Part shown: one piece after another, positions 1 to 11,787 of the stretch
Layout of the letters: each line of letters opens with the position of its first letter
How positions within the stretch are numbered: the stretch's first letter is position 1
Origin: Neckera pumila
Lineage: Eukaryota; Streptophyta; Bryopsida; Hypnales; Neckeraceae
Direction: 5' to 3'
Length of the DNA stretch: 64,000 nucleotides
NCBI GenBank assembly: GCA_963969595.1
Contig: OZ018410.1
Coordinates: 3,472,001-3,536,000 of the forward strand
The notes under the pieces: model-generated
What the model saw: only the letters and a program-made list of their open reading frames with translations
The model's database searches: none
What the model was told of the DNA's origin: nothing
Position numbers and translations under genes: made by a program

Positions 1-410
1 TTCCTTCTATCTTGTACCTACTTCTACTTAACAATTTGTTTAAGAATGAAAAGTAAGTTTTTTTGAGTTCATTTTTTTCCCCTAGACTCTCAACTCAGTT
101 CTCTACTAGAAAGATTTAAAGCTCAAAACTCTGTAGTGCAAAAAATTTAAGTTAAAAATGTTCAAAGTCAAAAAATCTAGTCCCGCAATGTGTTGAAAAG
201 TTTGTTTTTTTCACTTCAAACGCAGATATCTTGCAATCTGTTCGGTCAAAAATTCTGAAATTTTTTCCACACATTCTCATATTAGTCAGGTATAAGATCC
301 TACGGTTAAATGTGCAAAAAAAAACAATTTTTAATTTTTTTTACTCTTTGTTCTAGAAATGGCAGTTTTGAGAGTTTTTTGGCAGAAAAAAGACCTTGGT
401 CCTTTAGGGG
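1..410 (-). mobile_element. TTAA-type ~920-bp element, sub-family 1, cut by the window edge
   Basis: Same sequence as the element at 33345-34263 in reverse, from its middle to its outer end (GGCAGAAAAA... CCTTTAGGGG). It is followed by CTAA, a one-base change from the TTAA seen at other copies. It carries the conserved AAGATCCTACGGTTA motif (294-308) in reverse. No coding capacity. Confidence 0.7.
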
Positions 411-414
411 CTAA

Positions 415-597
415 ACATGGAAGACCTAAGAAATCAATTTTTACACTGAAATTTACACTGAAAAGTTGGAAGTACCTATTGAGGTCACTAATTACTCCAT
501 AATTACCTTGTAAGGCATTGATTGTGGTCTGAAAAACCACAATGGGATCATTAGGTGTCCATTATGGACCATTTGACCACAATGGGGTCTTTTACCT
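415..597 (+). mobile_element. Partial AGGTA-ended element (right end)
   Basis: Shares 'gaagacctaa ... ggcattgattgtgg ... ttaggtgtccat' with 8104-8318 and with the complete elements at 60622 and 61343. It ends TTTTACCT followed by TA. The left end is missing where it meets the TTAA-type element. Confidence 0.5.
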
Positions 598-1099
598 TAC
601 TTTAAGAAAGCCAAAAGCATTCATTCAAGGACAAGCTATTGTTGAAGGTCTCCCCTTTTTGCACAAAATTCCAAGGAATGAACAATCACACTTCTATCCT
701 ACATGCAAAGATTCTTTGTCATTCATGGGACACTTAGTGTCTGCGGCAGCGTTACAGGGTTAAAATGTCAGTTTTAGATGCTTCTATCTGAAATAAACTT
801 GGGTGACTGTTGGCTTTAGAGAGTTCTGGACAACCTCTGGACGACTTCTGTCCATCCTTGCAATTGCTCATTCATCCATGCTACCGTTTGGTTATGACTC
901 CACTTTCAAGTTTGAATGCCGACAGCCAGGCTCCCTCTGTAAGGTACAGCCAACAGCCATATGTTGTCAAATAAATTAATAGCTGGGCCAGACTATTAGT
1001 AGGGCCACACTGACTGACTGACGCAGTGACGCTTATTTCTGGGTCATGGTACACTGACAACAGACACTGGGTTACCCCTTTATTTGAAAATCTTACATA

Positions 1100-1300
1100 A
1101 ATTGTACCTGTTTTTTTTTTTTGGAACAAATGGAACGAGCCATTGCATTAAAACGAAAACCACAATACAAAACAGCCAAGCCAAGCCAGGAAGGCTGGAC
1201 AATGAAGAGATAACAACAAAAAGACCAAACAAAAGAGAAAAAAGACTAGTGGAAGGAGCAAGAAGGGGACCCTTCTTGTTCCAGACAATAGTAGAGCTCA
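1100..1300 (-). mobile_element. Probable 5'-truncated LINE 3' end with poly(A) tail
   Basis: On the minus strand the sequence runs into CCATTTGTTCC followed by an A-rich tail (complement of the T run near 1,110-1,123). A diverged copy with the same order of blocks is at 13400-13600. Short 3' fragments with A tails fit non-LTR retrotransposon insertions; no reverse-transcriptase frame is present. Confidence 0.4.
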
Positions 1301-1394
1301 ACCTACTAGCAATAGTCGGGATAAATTGTACATTTTATATACAATAGAGAGAGAATATTATACATTTTGGATTATATAATTATATAATGGTAAC

Positions 1395-1660
1395 TGTCCT
1401 TGTTAGAGGAGAATTGTGCCCGTTGACCCAATACAGTCATCATTACTCTGGTACATCTCCAAAATCAATATGTACCTATGTAGAAAAAACAATTTAAGAA
1501 CATCTACCAATTTTTTTTTTTTACTCTTCATAATTTTTACATACGATATCCAAATGTTACATTCTTTGGTGCTTGAAACCTTCTTTCATTTGTCAACAAG
1601 AAAATATGAAATTTTGACCAATCTAATAATAGTAATTAGACACTATAGCAAAAGGTGCTG
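1395..1660 (+). repeat. Dispersed repeat, 'ccaaaatcaatatgta' family
   Basis: Shares an ordered series of blocks with 7560-7830: 'ccaaaatcaatatgta', 'gcatacaatatccaaatgtt', 'gttctttggtgc', 'ccaatctaataata'. Partial copies occur in reverse at ~4780-4918 and ~38520-38650, and at ~63790-63900. Outer ends, where preserved, read ACCCACCT-TA. Confidence 0.55.
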
Positions 1661-1661
1661 A

Positions 1662-2665
1662 AATTGCAAGGACTCAAAGTTCAATTGAATAAATATTTCA
1701 AATTCAAACCTTAATCACAATGTCCTCCAAGTGAACATTACACAGTTAATAATTAGTATTGATCAATTATCTTGAATCACCAAGGTACACATTTGAATAC
1801 GTAAAGATAAGTATAAAACCCTAAATCCAATTCAGTCCTATCTACACTTGTCCAACATTTTAGTAACTAAACGTTGAACACTTGTACGATAGCAAGTAGA
1901 TAGGGATCGAATTGGGTTTCAAGCAGTGTTTTTCTTACACACGTTTTTTGCCAGTTGGCTACAACCAAAAAATCGGATGTTGACCATTTTTCGTGAAGAA
2001 AATTTTCATTTTTTTCCGGTCAACCAAGTTGCTCCTGCGCGCTTCCTTCAAATTCCACACTGCAGACTCAGCAGCATCATATGGAGTGAGGTTGGAAGTA
2101 AAGTACAGTACAGCCCACGCCAGTCTGTAACTTAAGCTGAGTGTGCGAAGGATAATCTAATAAGACTTGACCCAATTTGGCGTTGGTTGTCGTATCCCCC
2201 CTCGGATCGTACTACGGTAACTTAGTATTATTTGGCCTCCGGGAGTCCGGGCTCCTGAGGGCAGGCTGGGCAATTCTCACGCGCTGTACCTCACGGCCCA
2301 GTGGGTGCGACGCCCTCTGACTAAATTTCTAAGTTAATGTGCCACTGACCCCGAATTTCCTCTTGGAAATCATGGCTGCTTTTTCTTAATTAACTCATGC
2401 ATGCCCTGGTGAGCTTCAGCAATCAGCATGACGCATTCATTCTGACCTCCAGTTGCAGAAATTTATAAGACAAGGGACCATAAATCCATAATTAAAATGA
2501 AAGCACTGCAGAGCCTCAGTCTGTAGAGAACATAACATGGCAGCCGGCAGTGATGGCCACCAGCGTCTTTGTTTTGCACTATAACAGTCACCATGCCAGG
2601 AATGAAGGATGGTCCCTCCAGAATTTAAACCAGTGTGAGTGTGCCTCGATACTGTAGTCTGGCAC
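1662..2665. other. No gene seen; unclassified DNA
   Basis: A mixture of AT-rich DNA and a slightly GC-richer stretch (2,020-2,640). It contains no convincing coding frame, RNA gene or recognised repeat. Confidence 0.4.
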
Positions 2666-2669
2666 TTAA

Positions 2670-3940
2670 TCCCTAAAGTTTCATGACTATATTTTCATCG
2701 AAAAATGCTCAAAAAGTCATTTTCTGAACAAGTACCAAACTTTTGAAAAAAACTTTTTTTAACAAATATAACCGTAGGATCTTGTACTAAGGTAAACTTG
2801 CCTACGGCAGTTGGGTGGTTTGGTATGTTGCCATTAGGAAAAAGAATCAAATTTTTTTCATACAAAGACAAATGTGAGACATGAAGGAAGCAATTGAAAT
2901 TTTATTTTGTGGACAAAGTATGAATTAGTTATGAATTTCCAAAGTGTTTTGTCCAATTGGTCTAAAAGAATATGTAGACTACTCCAAATTAGCAAAAAGT
3001 GTTTCTATAATGGTCATCTTACCACCTAAAGCAGTCACCAAATTTTCTAACATGGCTACAAGATTTCCTAACATGACCATGACATGAAGGAATTAAAAAA
3101 TAACTTTCTATGACAAGTTTACACTAGAAAGGTGTAAGTGTCCTATGACAGTCACTAATAACTCCATGGCCATCTCCCAAGGCATTGATTTTGGCCATTA
3201 ACTAACCTAATCAAGTCATAATCTCATTTATTGACAAAAATCTGAAATGGGTTGATGTAAGACTGTAATGTGTGGTTTTGTAGATGTCTGCATTAGGTGG
3301 TCTGCCTGGCATAGGCAGGTTTACCTTATGCTGATTGGCAAACATGTGGTAAAAATTTCAGAAATTTCCATGTGGATTATAAGATATAAGCATTCAAATT
3401 CACTGAATTCCTTTTTTTGTCCTTGCAAAAAATTGGGCTGCAGCACTTCACATATGAAAAAATGTTCAAAATGGTGATGCTTCTTTGAATTCATTCTTCA
3501 AGGAAAGTTGGCTACACGCTTGAAAATTTTCACATCAATTGGAATTGTACAACATGTAAGAAAAAAATAGTAAGGAGACAATAGTAGAGAATTATCTAAA
3601 ATACTAAATTGTTAAGAATTTAATTATGGAATTGAAAAATAGAATGATTCAAAGCTTTGTACTTACATACGACTCTAGAAAACCAATTTCAAATTTTTGT
3701 TTTTGAAAAAAGTGATTTTTTCTTATCAGTCCGGATTGCCCAGTTATTAAAAAAAAGTAACATATTAGGCCATAACTTTTGATTCATATTTCCAAATGTC
3801 ATGAAATTTATTGCATATGAAAGATATCCCTTATCCCCACCTTCTATTAAAATTTGGGCTAAAAATATAGAAATCTCTAGTCACACATACCTGCCCAAAA
3901 TTTCTATGTAGCCAAAAAACGCATGTTGGCCCTTTAGGAA
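2670..3940 (+). mobile_element. TTAA-type element, sub-family 2, split by a nested insertion
   Basis: Starts after TTAA (2666-2669) with TCCCTAAAG and ends TTTAGGAA before TTAA (3941-3944). It matches 16951-17870 and 42099-43019 on both sides of a 537-bp foreign insert (2790-3326), and also lacks roughly 190 bp of the sub-family interior near 3,645. Carries AACCGTAGGATCTTGTA. No coding capacity. Confidence 0.7.
2790..3326. mobile_element. AGGTA-ended MITE nested in the TTAA-type element
   Basis: Terminal inverted repeats AGGTAAACTTGCCTA / TAGGCAGGTTTACCT, bounded by TA on both sides (2788-2789, 3327-3328). The interior shares blocks with the elements at 60622-61340 and 61343-61682. Flanking host sequence matches uninterrupted copies elsewhere, so both borders are well defined. 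537 bp, non-coding. Confidence 0.7.
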
Positions 3941-4523
3941 TTAAACGCCAGAAAAAAAACCCTAATCGCCATCCATTCACGGCCAAGCTCCCGGCCCAGG
4001 GTTCGGACGGGGCTGGGAAGAAAAAGAGAGCCACCTATTCATGTGAAGGGGACAAAAAAAGACTAGTCGATCTAAAATGAGCTCTCAAAACTCTAGCTCC
4101 TCGTCCTCGTCCTCGCTACGCTTTGACCTTGGCTTGATCTTGTTGGCTTTGTTGGTTCGTGGGCCATTTCTTACCTTTTTTTAATCAATTAGCATTTTGG
4201 TTGGCTGTTGGTTATGACAAGATATTAATGCATGAGTTTGTCTTGTTTTGGCGTGTGCACTTCTCCGTGAATGGGTGGCAGACGGAAGCAACCCAAGAGC
4301 TATCGGGCATTGGCCAATCTATTTCCCAGCCTTGTTTCCATGGAATGGGTGGCAATGCTCTAAGGTAGGTACCCCCAAATCACCACATTATATTCATGTG
4401 CCTAGTTACTAACTTAATAATAGACTGGTCAAATTTTCATATTTTCTTGTTGGCAAGGGAAAGGAGGTTTTCAACACACCAAAGAATGTGGCATTATGGA
4501 TATTATACACAAAAGTTACGAAG

Positions 4524-4781
4524 CATTAGAGGGGATTTGTAGATCTTGGAGGGCCATTTCAGGCTCGTTCCTAATTTTGGCCCTATTCCGTGAACAGCGT
4601 TACGATTTGTCAGAATTTTTTTCAAAAAAAATAAAAATATACCAAAATATCATTTTAAGCAAAAAAAGTTCATTTGAAAACGATGTGGCAGTCGTTGTGC
4701 CAAATTAGCCAGCTTCGTTCCCGTAGTCTAGGAACGCAAAGAAACTCGCATTCCTCTAAGGCCCTCGAATCCCCTCTAATG
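4524..4781. mobile_element. CATTAG-ended MITE (258 bp)
   Basis: Terminal inverted repeats CATTAGAGGGGATTTG / GAATCCCCTCTAATG. The interior has the family features: a near-terminal 'cttggagggcc', a GTTCCCG...GGAAC stretch and an A-rich core. Related copies at 5187, 9560, 37529, 38677 and 43108. Target duplication not clear. Confidence 0.65.
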
Positions 4782-5141
4782 GATCAAAGTTCTTTTTGGT
4801 AGAGTTCTAATAAAAACTTCTTTCTTCTACTTATATACATGTTGATTTTGGAGATATGTATGGAGCGATGATTATGGCGATTTTAGGTAGGGTGCAATTT
4901 TTGGTGTATCCACCTTATGGTCACTCAATGACAAGACATATTGTTTCCTATTGCTCTGAATGGGGTTTTTGAGGCATACATTAATTTTATTTCAACGGTG
5001 AAAATGAAATTCATACAATAACATCTTGAGATGAAGCCAAGAATGGGATTTATGCCTAACAATTGTAAGCTACTAGGGCGATTTTTGATCAACATGGCCT
5101 TCATCTCAAAGGCTCTAGTTTCACAATAACTTACTTGATAT

Positions 5142-5761
5142 CACTATAACAAAATATGGTAATAATAAACCGCACTCAGAATCAAACATTTGAAGGGATT
5201 TGACGGTCTTGGAGGGCTGCAAATTCCCCTGCATTCCCAAATTGCGGGAACACAACTGCAAGAGCTGGTTGATGTGGCATAGCAATTGCCACGTCATTTT
5301 TGAAAAAAATTATTATTATTATTATTTCAAACAATATTTTGTCAAAAAAGAATTATGTTTTTACTTTTTTGAAAAAAAAAATTTTGACACGCCCGTACCG
5401 CCGTTTCACTGAATCTGTCCAGATTGGAGAACAAGCCTGAAACGGCCCTCCAAGGCCCCAAAATCTCCTCGAATGTGTGGTTCTTTTTACCACGATTTTG
5501 TGCAAGCCTAGTCCAAACGCAATCAACTTCTTTTGTAATTTCCGATTGGAATTTTTGGAATTTTAAGGCATGTAGTATATGATTGAAAAGGCATTTTTTA
5601 GACCTCTCCAATGGTATATTATACGCTCCAAAATTCCAAAAATTGCAGTCAAAAATTACAAAAGAATTTGATTGTGATGGAAGTTGGCCTACACAAAACC
5701 TTAGTCAAAACAACCGCACTTGATTTTTAGTGTGGTTATTTTACCATGTATTGTTATAGTG
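5142..5761. mobile_element. CACTA-ended fold-back element with a nested MITE
   Basis: Ends CACTATAACAAAATATGG and, inverted, CCATGTATTGTTATAGTG, with the inner complementarity continuing into the arms ('aaccgcact' / 'agtgtggtt'). A CATTAG-type MITE (5187-5475) sits in the left arm. Non-coding; probably a CACTA-superfamily MITE. Confidence 0.6.
5187..5475. mobile_element. CATTAG-type MITE nested in the CACTA-ended element
   Basis: Ends CATTTGAAGGGATTTG and, inverted, CATTCGAGGAGATTTT; both then read toward 'cttggaggg'. The body matches the 9560-9864 copy, including the 'gattgccac(g/a)tcattttt' block and the A/T-rich core. Confidence 0.65.
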
Positions 5762-7338
5762 CATGTTGAATGGTTGAATCTTGGTCAATTGAGCTCAATT
5801 TAGGATTTAGAAGATGTGCATTGTAACACCAAGGCACCCCCACAATATAAAAGAAGAACATGACCCTCCTCATCCAATGAGAGACGGTCATCTATCATTA
5901 AATGCAGGCTCTACTGAGGTTAGAAATCTGGTCTACCTAAGTTTTATTGATATGGCATCAAGTGCCCCTTTCTTGTAGGAGTTTTTTCATAATGATTTTA
6001 GAACTTGTCTATAAACTAAAATCATTTGCAATTTATAGTTTTTGAATTAGCCCTCAAATTTTCAAAAGCCCATTCTGGGCATGTATTTATGTTTGGTTGT
6101 TTGTGTTTTAGACTCTTGTGCTCTAATATTGACTAGACATTCTAAGCTTTCCAACATCACATTGCAAGCATGCTATTTTTTACTTACTTTTCAATTAAAT
6201 TTAGAAGTTATAAGAAATAATTTGTATACAATTCAAGGTATAGGCTTATTCATGCCTCAAGCATATTCATTTCTAAACTTGTTATAAGATTGGAAGGTCA
6301 ATGCTAATAACTAAATAACAAATTCTTGATTTCATGACAAATAAAATATACAATTTCCATCACATACTTAATAAATATGTTATATGATATTGTCATATCT
6401 AAGCATCTCTTGTGTATGTGTGTGTGTCTCTATATATATATGAATTTAGAGTAATGGATTCTTTTATATATTCATATCCTATTTGATTCCCTCATAAAAA
6501 AATTTAAATACTACCATTCTAATAATAAAAAAAGATTTTCTATACTTGACCACTATAGGTCAAAGTGCTCAAAATTGAAAAGATCATGGATAGAAAAAAT
6601 TAATTTAAACCATTTCAATTTGTTATTTCATATATTCAAATTTTTGTGAAGATTATGCTAATTAGCCAACAATTTCATTACATAGATTTTGAAGATTCTC
6701 ATATTGAAATATTCTTTAGAGAGCTATAGTTGTTTAGTGACAATTTATCTTTACGAGTGATATAAGAGAGAAGTTGTATATTGTAACTAAAAAATAAATT
6801 GAAAAGCTTCTTACTATTTGAATTTTGCATGTCGATCTTGCTACATTAACTCATCAAAAAAATGTCAATATTAAAATTTTGAAATGATTACCATTTAAAA
6901 ATAATTTTGATTATATAAAACCATTAGTGAAAAATGAGCACATCTAAAGTCTGTATAGAAATAATATATTGGTTACTAGACATATTACATTCAAACATTA
7001 TTACAAAATTTATCTTCTACGGTACTTTCTACAATAATTTCTTATAAATTTATGAAATCTTGAGGTTCCGTGCAATCTTTAGGGGTTAAAGTGTTGCAAT
7101 GAGGTATTATTAGTGATACTATGGGAAATAGTATATAATGTTCTAGAGCAATTTAGATTATCGACCTTTTTCTCTACAATTGCATTATAGTCAATAACAA
7201 CTAATTTTTTCATTATTGCATGGTTAATTAGCATTTGAAATTATGTTAGACAATTCATGCCTAAAAGAAAGATGTAAAAGAATAAAGCATCTTGAATATC
7301 CAAGTCTTGAGTGAGTTCATAACATTATTAACCAATGT
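5762..7338. other. AT-rich DNA, no gene seen
   Basis: Very AT-rich with a short TG/TA microsatellite near 6,413-6,440. All open frames are short and low-complexity. Confidence 0.5.
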
Positions 7339-7371
7339 AGTGGTGGTGGTGGTGGTGTGGTGTGGTGTGGG
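7339..7371 (+). repeat. GTG/GTGTG microsatellite
   Basis: Run of GTG triplets passing into GTGTG pentamers. Confidence 0.7.
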
Positions 7372-7559
7372 GAGGCTGTTCAATCCACAAAGTGGGAGTC
7401 TCAGTGTTGCAACTTCCAAGCCAACCAGTGACTCTTTGCAACTTCCAAGCCAACCAAAGACACTAGTGCTGCAACTTTCTAGTTAGTCAATGACTCTTTG
7501 TAGACTACACTAAATTCACTCCCATAGATCAAGGGAAGATTAAGATGGATACACTCAAA

Positions 7560-7831
7560 ATTGCATGTTGCACCCTTGCCTAAAATGGCCATCATTATTC
7601 TACGTACATTTCCAAAATCAATATGTATATATGTTGAAAAAATAATTTTAGAACGTCTATTGAAAAATACTTTGACTCTCTGTAACTTTTGCATACAATA
7701 TCCAAATGTTGCGTTCTTTGGTGCGTTGGAACCTCCTTTTCACTTGCCAACAAGAATATATGCAAAATTTGATCAATCTAATAATAATAACCATGCACAA
7801 TAGCAAAAAGTGTCAGTTTGGGGATACCCAC
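7560..7831 (+). repeat. Dispersed repeat, 'ccaaaatcaatatgta' family
   Basis: Closest relative of 1395-1660 with the same block order. The right end reads ATACCCACCT followed by TA (7832-7833), in keeping with the AGGT-ended, TA-flanked group. Confidence 0.55.
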
Positions 7832-8027
7832 CTTATCCCAATTTCTAAGGGCAGGGGAAATGGTTTAGACTAGTCAACAATGTTATCTATCTATGTTATG
7901 CTCAAGGTGATTGCCTCTCCTTCCAAGAATGTCATGTGAGCAGTTTTTTCTGTGTGTGCGAGCCAAGTCAAAAATGCAGTTGAATTTTAAAAACGTGTAA
8001 GTTTTAGAAATGTGTGATTAAATATAA

Positions 8028-8395
8028 GTGAACCATTCTCACACTTATTTGGTGCGTTACGTGCAAACAAGAAATTGTTGTACTTTGTGACAATCTACAT
8101 TTTCAAACATGGAAGACCTAAAAAATCAGTTTTTACAAAGGATTTTCCACTTAAAAGTTGGAAGTACCTATTGAGGTCACTAATTACTCCATAACTACCA
8201 TGTAAGGCATTGATTGTGGTTTGAAAAACCACAATGGTTTGAAAAAACACATTGTGGTTTGAAAAACTACATTAGGTGTCCATCATGGGCCATTTGACTG
8301 CAATGGAGTCTTCTACCTTAAGTGAAGCATTCTCACGCTTGTTTGGCACGTTACTTACAAGCAAGAAATTGTTGTACTTTATGTAACAATCTACA
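8028..8395 (+). mobile_element. AGGTA-type element fragment between ~72-bp direct repeats
   Basis: The central part (8104-8318) matches 415-597 and ends TTCTACCT-TA. It is flanked by near-identical direct repeats at 8028-8100 and 8322-8395 ('gtgaa(c/g)cattctcac' to 'caatctaca'). A GTTTGAAAAAC...CACAAT unit is repeated three times at 8219-8272. Confidence 0.55.
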
Positions 8396-8769
8396 AGGAT
8401 AACAAGTTACTTGACGGAACTCGGAGTGAGCTGTTTTTCAGGCTCCAGAAGAACATTTAGATACGGCAGGGTTAAGACACCTTACATTACAGTCGTAGAT
8501 TGGTTTATTGATAATCTTTTGCGATTGTGTTACAGATATGGTCCGCATCCTTGATCTTATTCTGCAGGCGGGGCATGCAAGGTTTTCGCCTTCAGCAGGC
8601 CCAATGGAGAACGTGAACACTTATCTTCCGTGATCTAGAGAAACTAAAAGAGCAACTGCTGCCAAGGAAAGGCGGGAGGTTGCCATGGAAGTAACAAATC
8701 TCTGAGTTGACAGGTTGGCCAACAAGGAAAACAGCAAAAAACCAGCGGAGCAAGCACCTGAGTGATTAC

Positions 8770-10120
8770 CCCGGAAATGGTGCACGTACTACGAACATGG
8801 TCATCACCCATGCAATTATCCATTGATAAGATTAACACATACATTCCTTGTGTTTTTATGGAAATGGTGGAAGTCATTCATTGGACACTTTTTGTATTTC
8901 GTGTGCTTACGTGGCTTATCCTTGAAGTGAAATGACGTGCACTCTTATTAGTGTTGTCATCAAACGTGCAATTATCCATTGAGAAGATAAATACATACAT
9001 TCCTTGTGTTTTTAGAGAAATGGTAGAAGTCATTCATCAGACACTTTTTGCGTTTTGTGTGTTTAACACGCGACTTATCCTTGAAATGAATGATGTGCAC
9101 TCTTATCAGCGTTGTCACCAGGCGTGCAATTATCCATTGATAAGATTTCACACATACATTCCTTGTGTTCTTAGAGAAATGGTGGAAGTCATTCATTGGG
9201 ACATTTTTGTATTTCGTGTGCTTATGCGGCTTATCCTTGAAATGAAATGACGTGCACTCTCATTAGCGTTGTCTCCAGGCGTGCAATTACCCATTGATAA
9301 GGTTTTGTACATACATTTCTTGTGTTTTTAGAGAAACGGCAGAAATCATTCATTGGACATTTTTTGTATTTCGTATGCTTAACTGGTTTATCCTCTTATT
9401 AGCGTTGTCACCAGACGTGCAATTATCCATTGATAAGATTTACACATACATTCCTTGTGTTCTTAGCGAAATGGTGGAAGGCATTCATTGGACATTTTGG
9501 ATATTTTGTGTGCTTATACGGCTTATCCTTGAAATGAAATGACATACACTCTTATTAGCCATTAGATGAGATTCGGGGGTCTTAGAAGGCTCTGAGTTCC
9601 CCTATTGTCTGCTGCGTTCCTAGACTGCGGGAACGTAGCGGCAGCAGCTGGCTGACGTGGTCGAGCGATTGCCACATCATTTTTTGAAAAAAATAAATAA
9701 AAAAATTGCTTAAAATGATATTTTGGTATATTTTTTTATTTTTTTTTATTTTTTTTTTTGAAAAAAAAAATTTCTAACACACTCGTACCGGCGTTCACTG
9801 AATCTGGACAGATAAGGGAACAGGTCTGAAACGGCCCTCCAAGACCCCCAAATATCATCTAACGATTGTCACCAAACATGCAATTATCCATTGAAATGAT
9901 TAATACATACATTCTTTGTGTTTTTACATAAATGGTAGAAGTCATTCATCATACACTTTTTGTGTTCTGTGTCATTACGCGGCTTATCCTTGAAATGAAA
10001 TGACGTGCACCCTTATCAAGATTGCAATTATCCATTGATGGGACAAATATGTGCATTTACTTGGTTTTATGGAAAGATGGAAAGTTATATATTGTACTTT
10101 TGAGGTCCTTTGTGCTCCCT
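8770..10120 (+). repeat. ~157-bp tandem array, interrupted by a MITE
   Basis: The block 'caattatccattga' recurs at 8813, 8969, 9127, 9284, 9420, 9881 and 10025: spacings 156, 158, 157, 136, 461 and 144. Subtracting the 305-bp insert at 9560-9864 turns 461 into 156. Units share 'acatacattccttgtgtt', 'gaagtcattcat' and 'cggcttatccttgaaatg'. Non-coding satellite-like array of about seven units; an outlying unit lies at 11083. Confidence 0.85.
9560..9864. mobile_element. CATTAG-type MITE inside the tandem array (305 bp)
   Basis: Ends CATTAGATGAGATTCGGGGG and, inverted, CGTTAGATGATATTTGGGGG. It interrupts one repeat unit between 'cttattagc' and 'attgtcacc', so both edges are set by the neighbouring intact units. 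Confidence 0.8.
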
Positions 10121-10123
10121 TGA

Positions 10124-11032
10124 CCCCTAAATGCCTGGGCTTTTTCAAGTTGAAAAACTTCAACGCTTTTGAAGTGTCATAGGTCTAAATACCACTAAGG
10201 TATAGATATCTCAATTGTATAATCTTATAGTATACGTGTTGTAAATGACATGAATCAAATTTGGAGTCGTTGGACACTTAGATTGCAAAACTATAATGTT
10301 TTAGTGTTGAAAAAGAAAAAATTTTAAACTATAAAGTGATTCAAAACCAATATACAAAGACATTGGTGAAAGAAATCATTCAATTGAACTCATTTTGTTT
10401 TTAAAGTGACTTTGAGATGCCAAAAAATTACAAAAGAAGCTACAAAAAGTCACATCTAAAGCTGAAACTCCTTCTACTAAATGCTTCTTAGTCACTCATA
10501 ACTTCTTAGATTGATATGAAATTTTAACCACACAAAGTGAAACTAGTATATTCAACTTTCCAATTTTTTTAGATTGAAAATGGGCATTGTAAGAAGAAGA
10601 AACAAGTCACCAAAGTTCACCATGCCATAATCCATAAATATTTGGATTTTGAACTTTGAGTTGCTCCCAAACATTCAAAACAATTTGGATTGTCATGAAA
10701 ATTCTACTGCAATAACTAGACTTCAAGGGGAACATAATCCAATGATTTTATTAAAAACAAACATTGGATGAAGGAGGTACATGCATCCAAACTTGCAGCC
10801 GTCAAAATGCAGTTTGGTGAACTCAAATTGAAGATGGTATGAACTTCAAATGGCTTTCAAAAAATCAACATAGCTTGAATTGCTTTCAAAGTTTTGTACC
10901 TAAACTAGAAGAAAGAGAGCAGATTTTTCAATAAGTTTTATTAAATTTGGACATTGAATACAAAAATTACAACATTTTGAATTGAACTTCCAGACTATGT
11001 GAAGATACTTTTGGTCCCCTTTGGCTTAAGGG
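10124..11032 (+). mobile_element. Diverged TTAA-type element (909 bp)
   Basis: Begins CCCCTAAATGCCTGGGC after TTGA (10120-10123) and ends CTTAAGGG before TTAA (11033-11036). Length matches the other ~920-bp copies but the interior is diverged. It lies between two units of the 157-bp array. Confidence 0.5.
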
Positions 11033-11787
11033 TTAAAGTTAACATTGAAGTGATTGGCTTATCAAAGTGATTATTAGTTGTGCAATTATCCATTGATAGA
11101 ACAAATATGTGCATTTTAGATATCTACATAAATATGGAAAGTAATCAATTGCACATTTGTAGTTCACCATGTCCTTATGGATTAACTCTTAGGTGTCCAA
11201 GGCCTTTTTTGAGCTTCTTAAAAATAACCCAAAACTAAACACACACACGCCAAGTTTTGATATGTTTTATCAATTTAAAAAAATCATAATTGTACAAATT
11301 CAAACTAGACATGTTATCGATTGCATAGGAAATCAAAACACAATTATATGCCATATGGATTGAAAGATCATAATGTTTGATCAGAAGGGTGTAAAAACTA
11401 TGAAAGTGATTTGAAATCTCTCAATCCTCTTTTTACATGTCAAGTTTAAAATTGAGGTCAAAAAAAAAAAATGAGGTTAAGGACATATGATGCATAATTA
11501 TAATCAATTTACAACTTCTCAAAATCTATTCTATAATTTTCTTAAATGAATTTCAAATGTGATTCCTCCCCCTCTCCTCAAGATCCAATGTATTTGACAC
11601 TCATCTGTAAGAGCCTCTAACAAGATCTACAATGGACACCTTTGTGTAAAATCTTCAATAGAAAAATCTAATTTTTTTTTTTTCAAAATTAGATTATTGA
11701 GGCTTAAAATAGACTTTCCAAGCTATCTCCCCCCCCCCAATAAAAAAAAAAAAATTTAGTAAAATTTATTTAACTTCAAAATTAAGT

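Noticed and set aside
8951..9542. Open frames of 74-99 codons in the 157-bp array
   Set aside because: Repetitive translation follows the tandem units in both strands, and unit length is not conserved as a multiple of three (156, 158, 157, 136).
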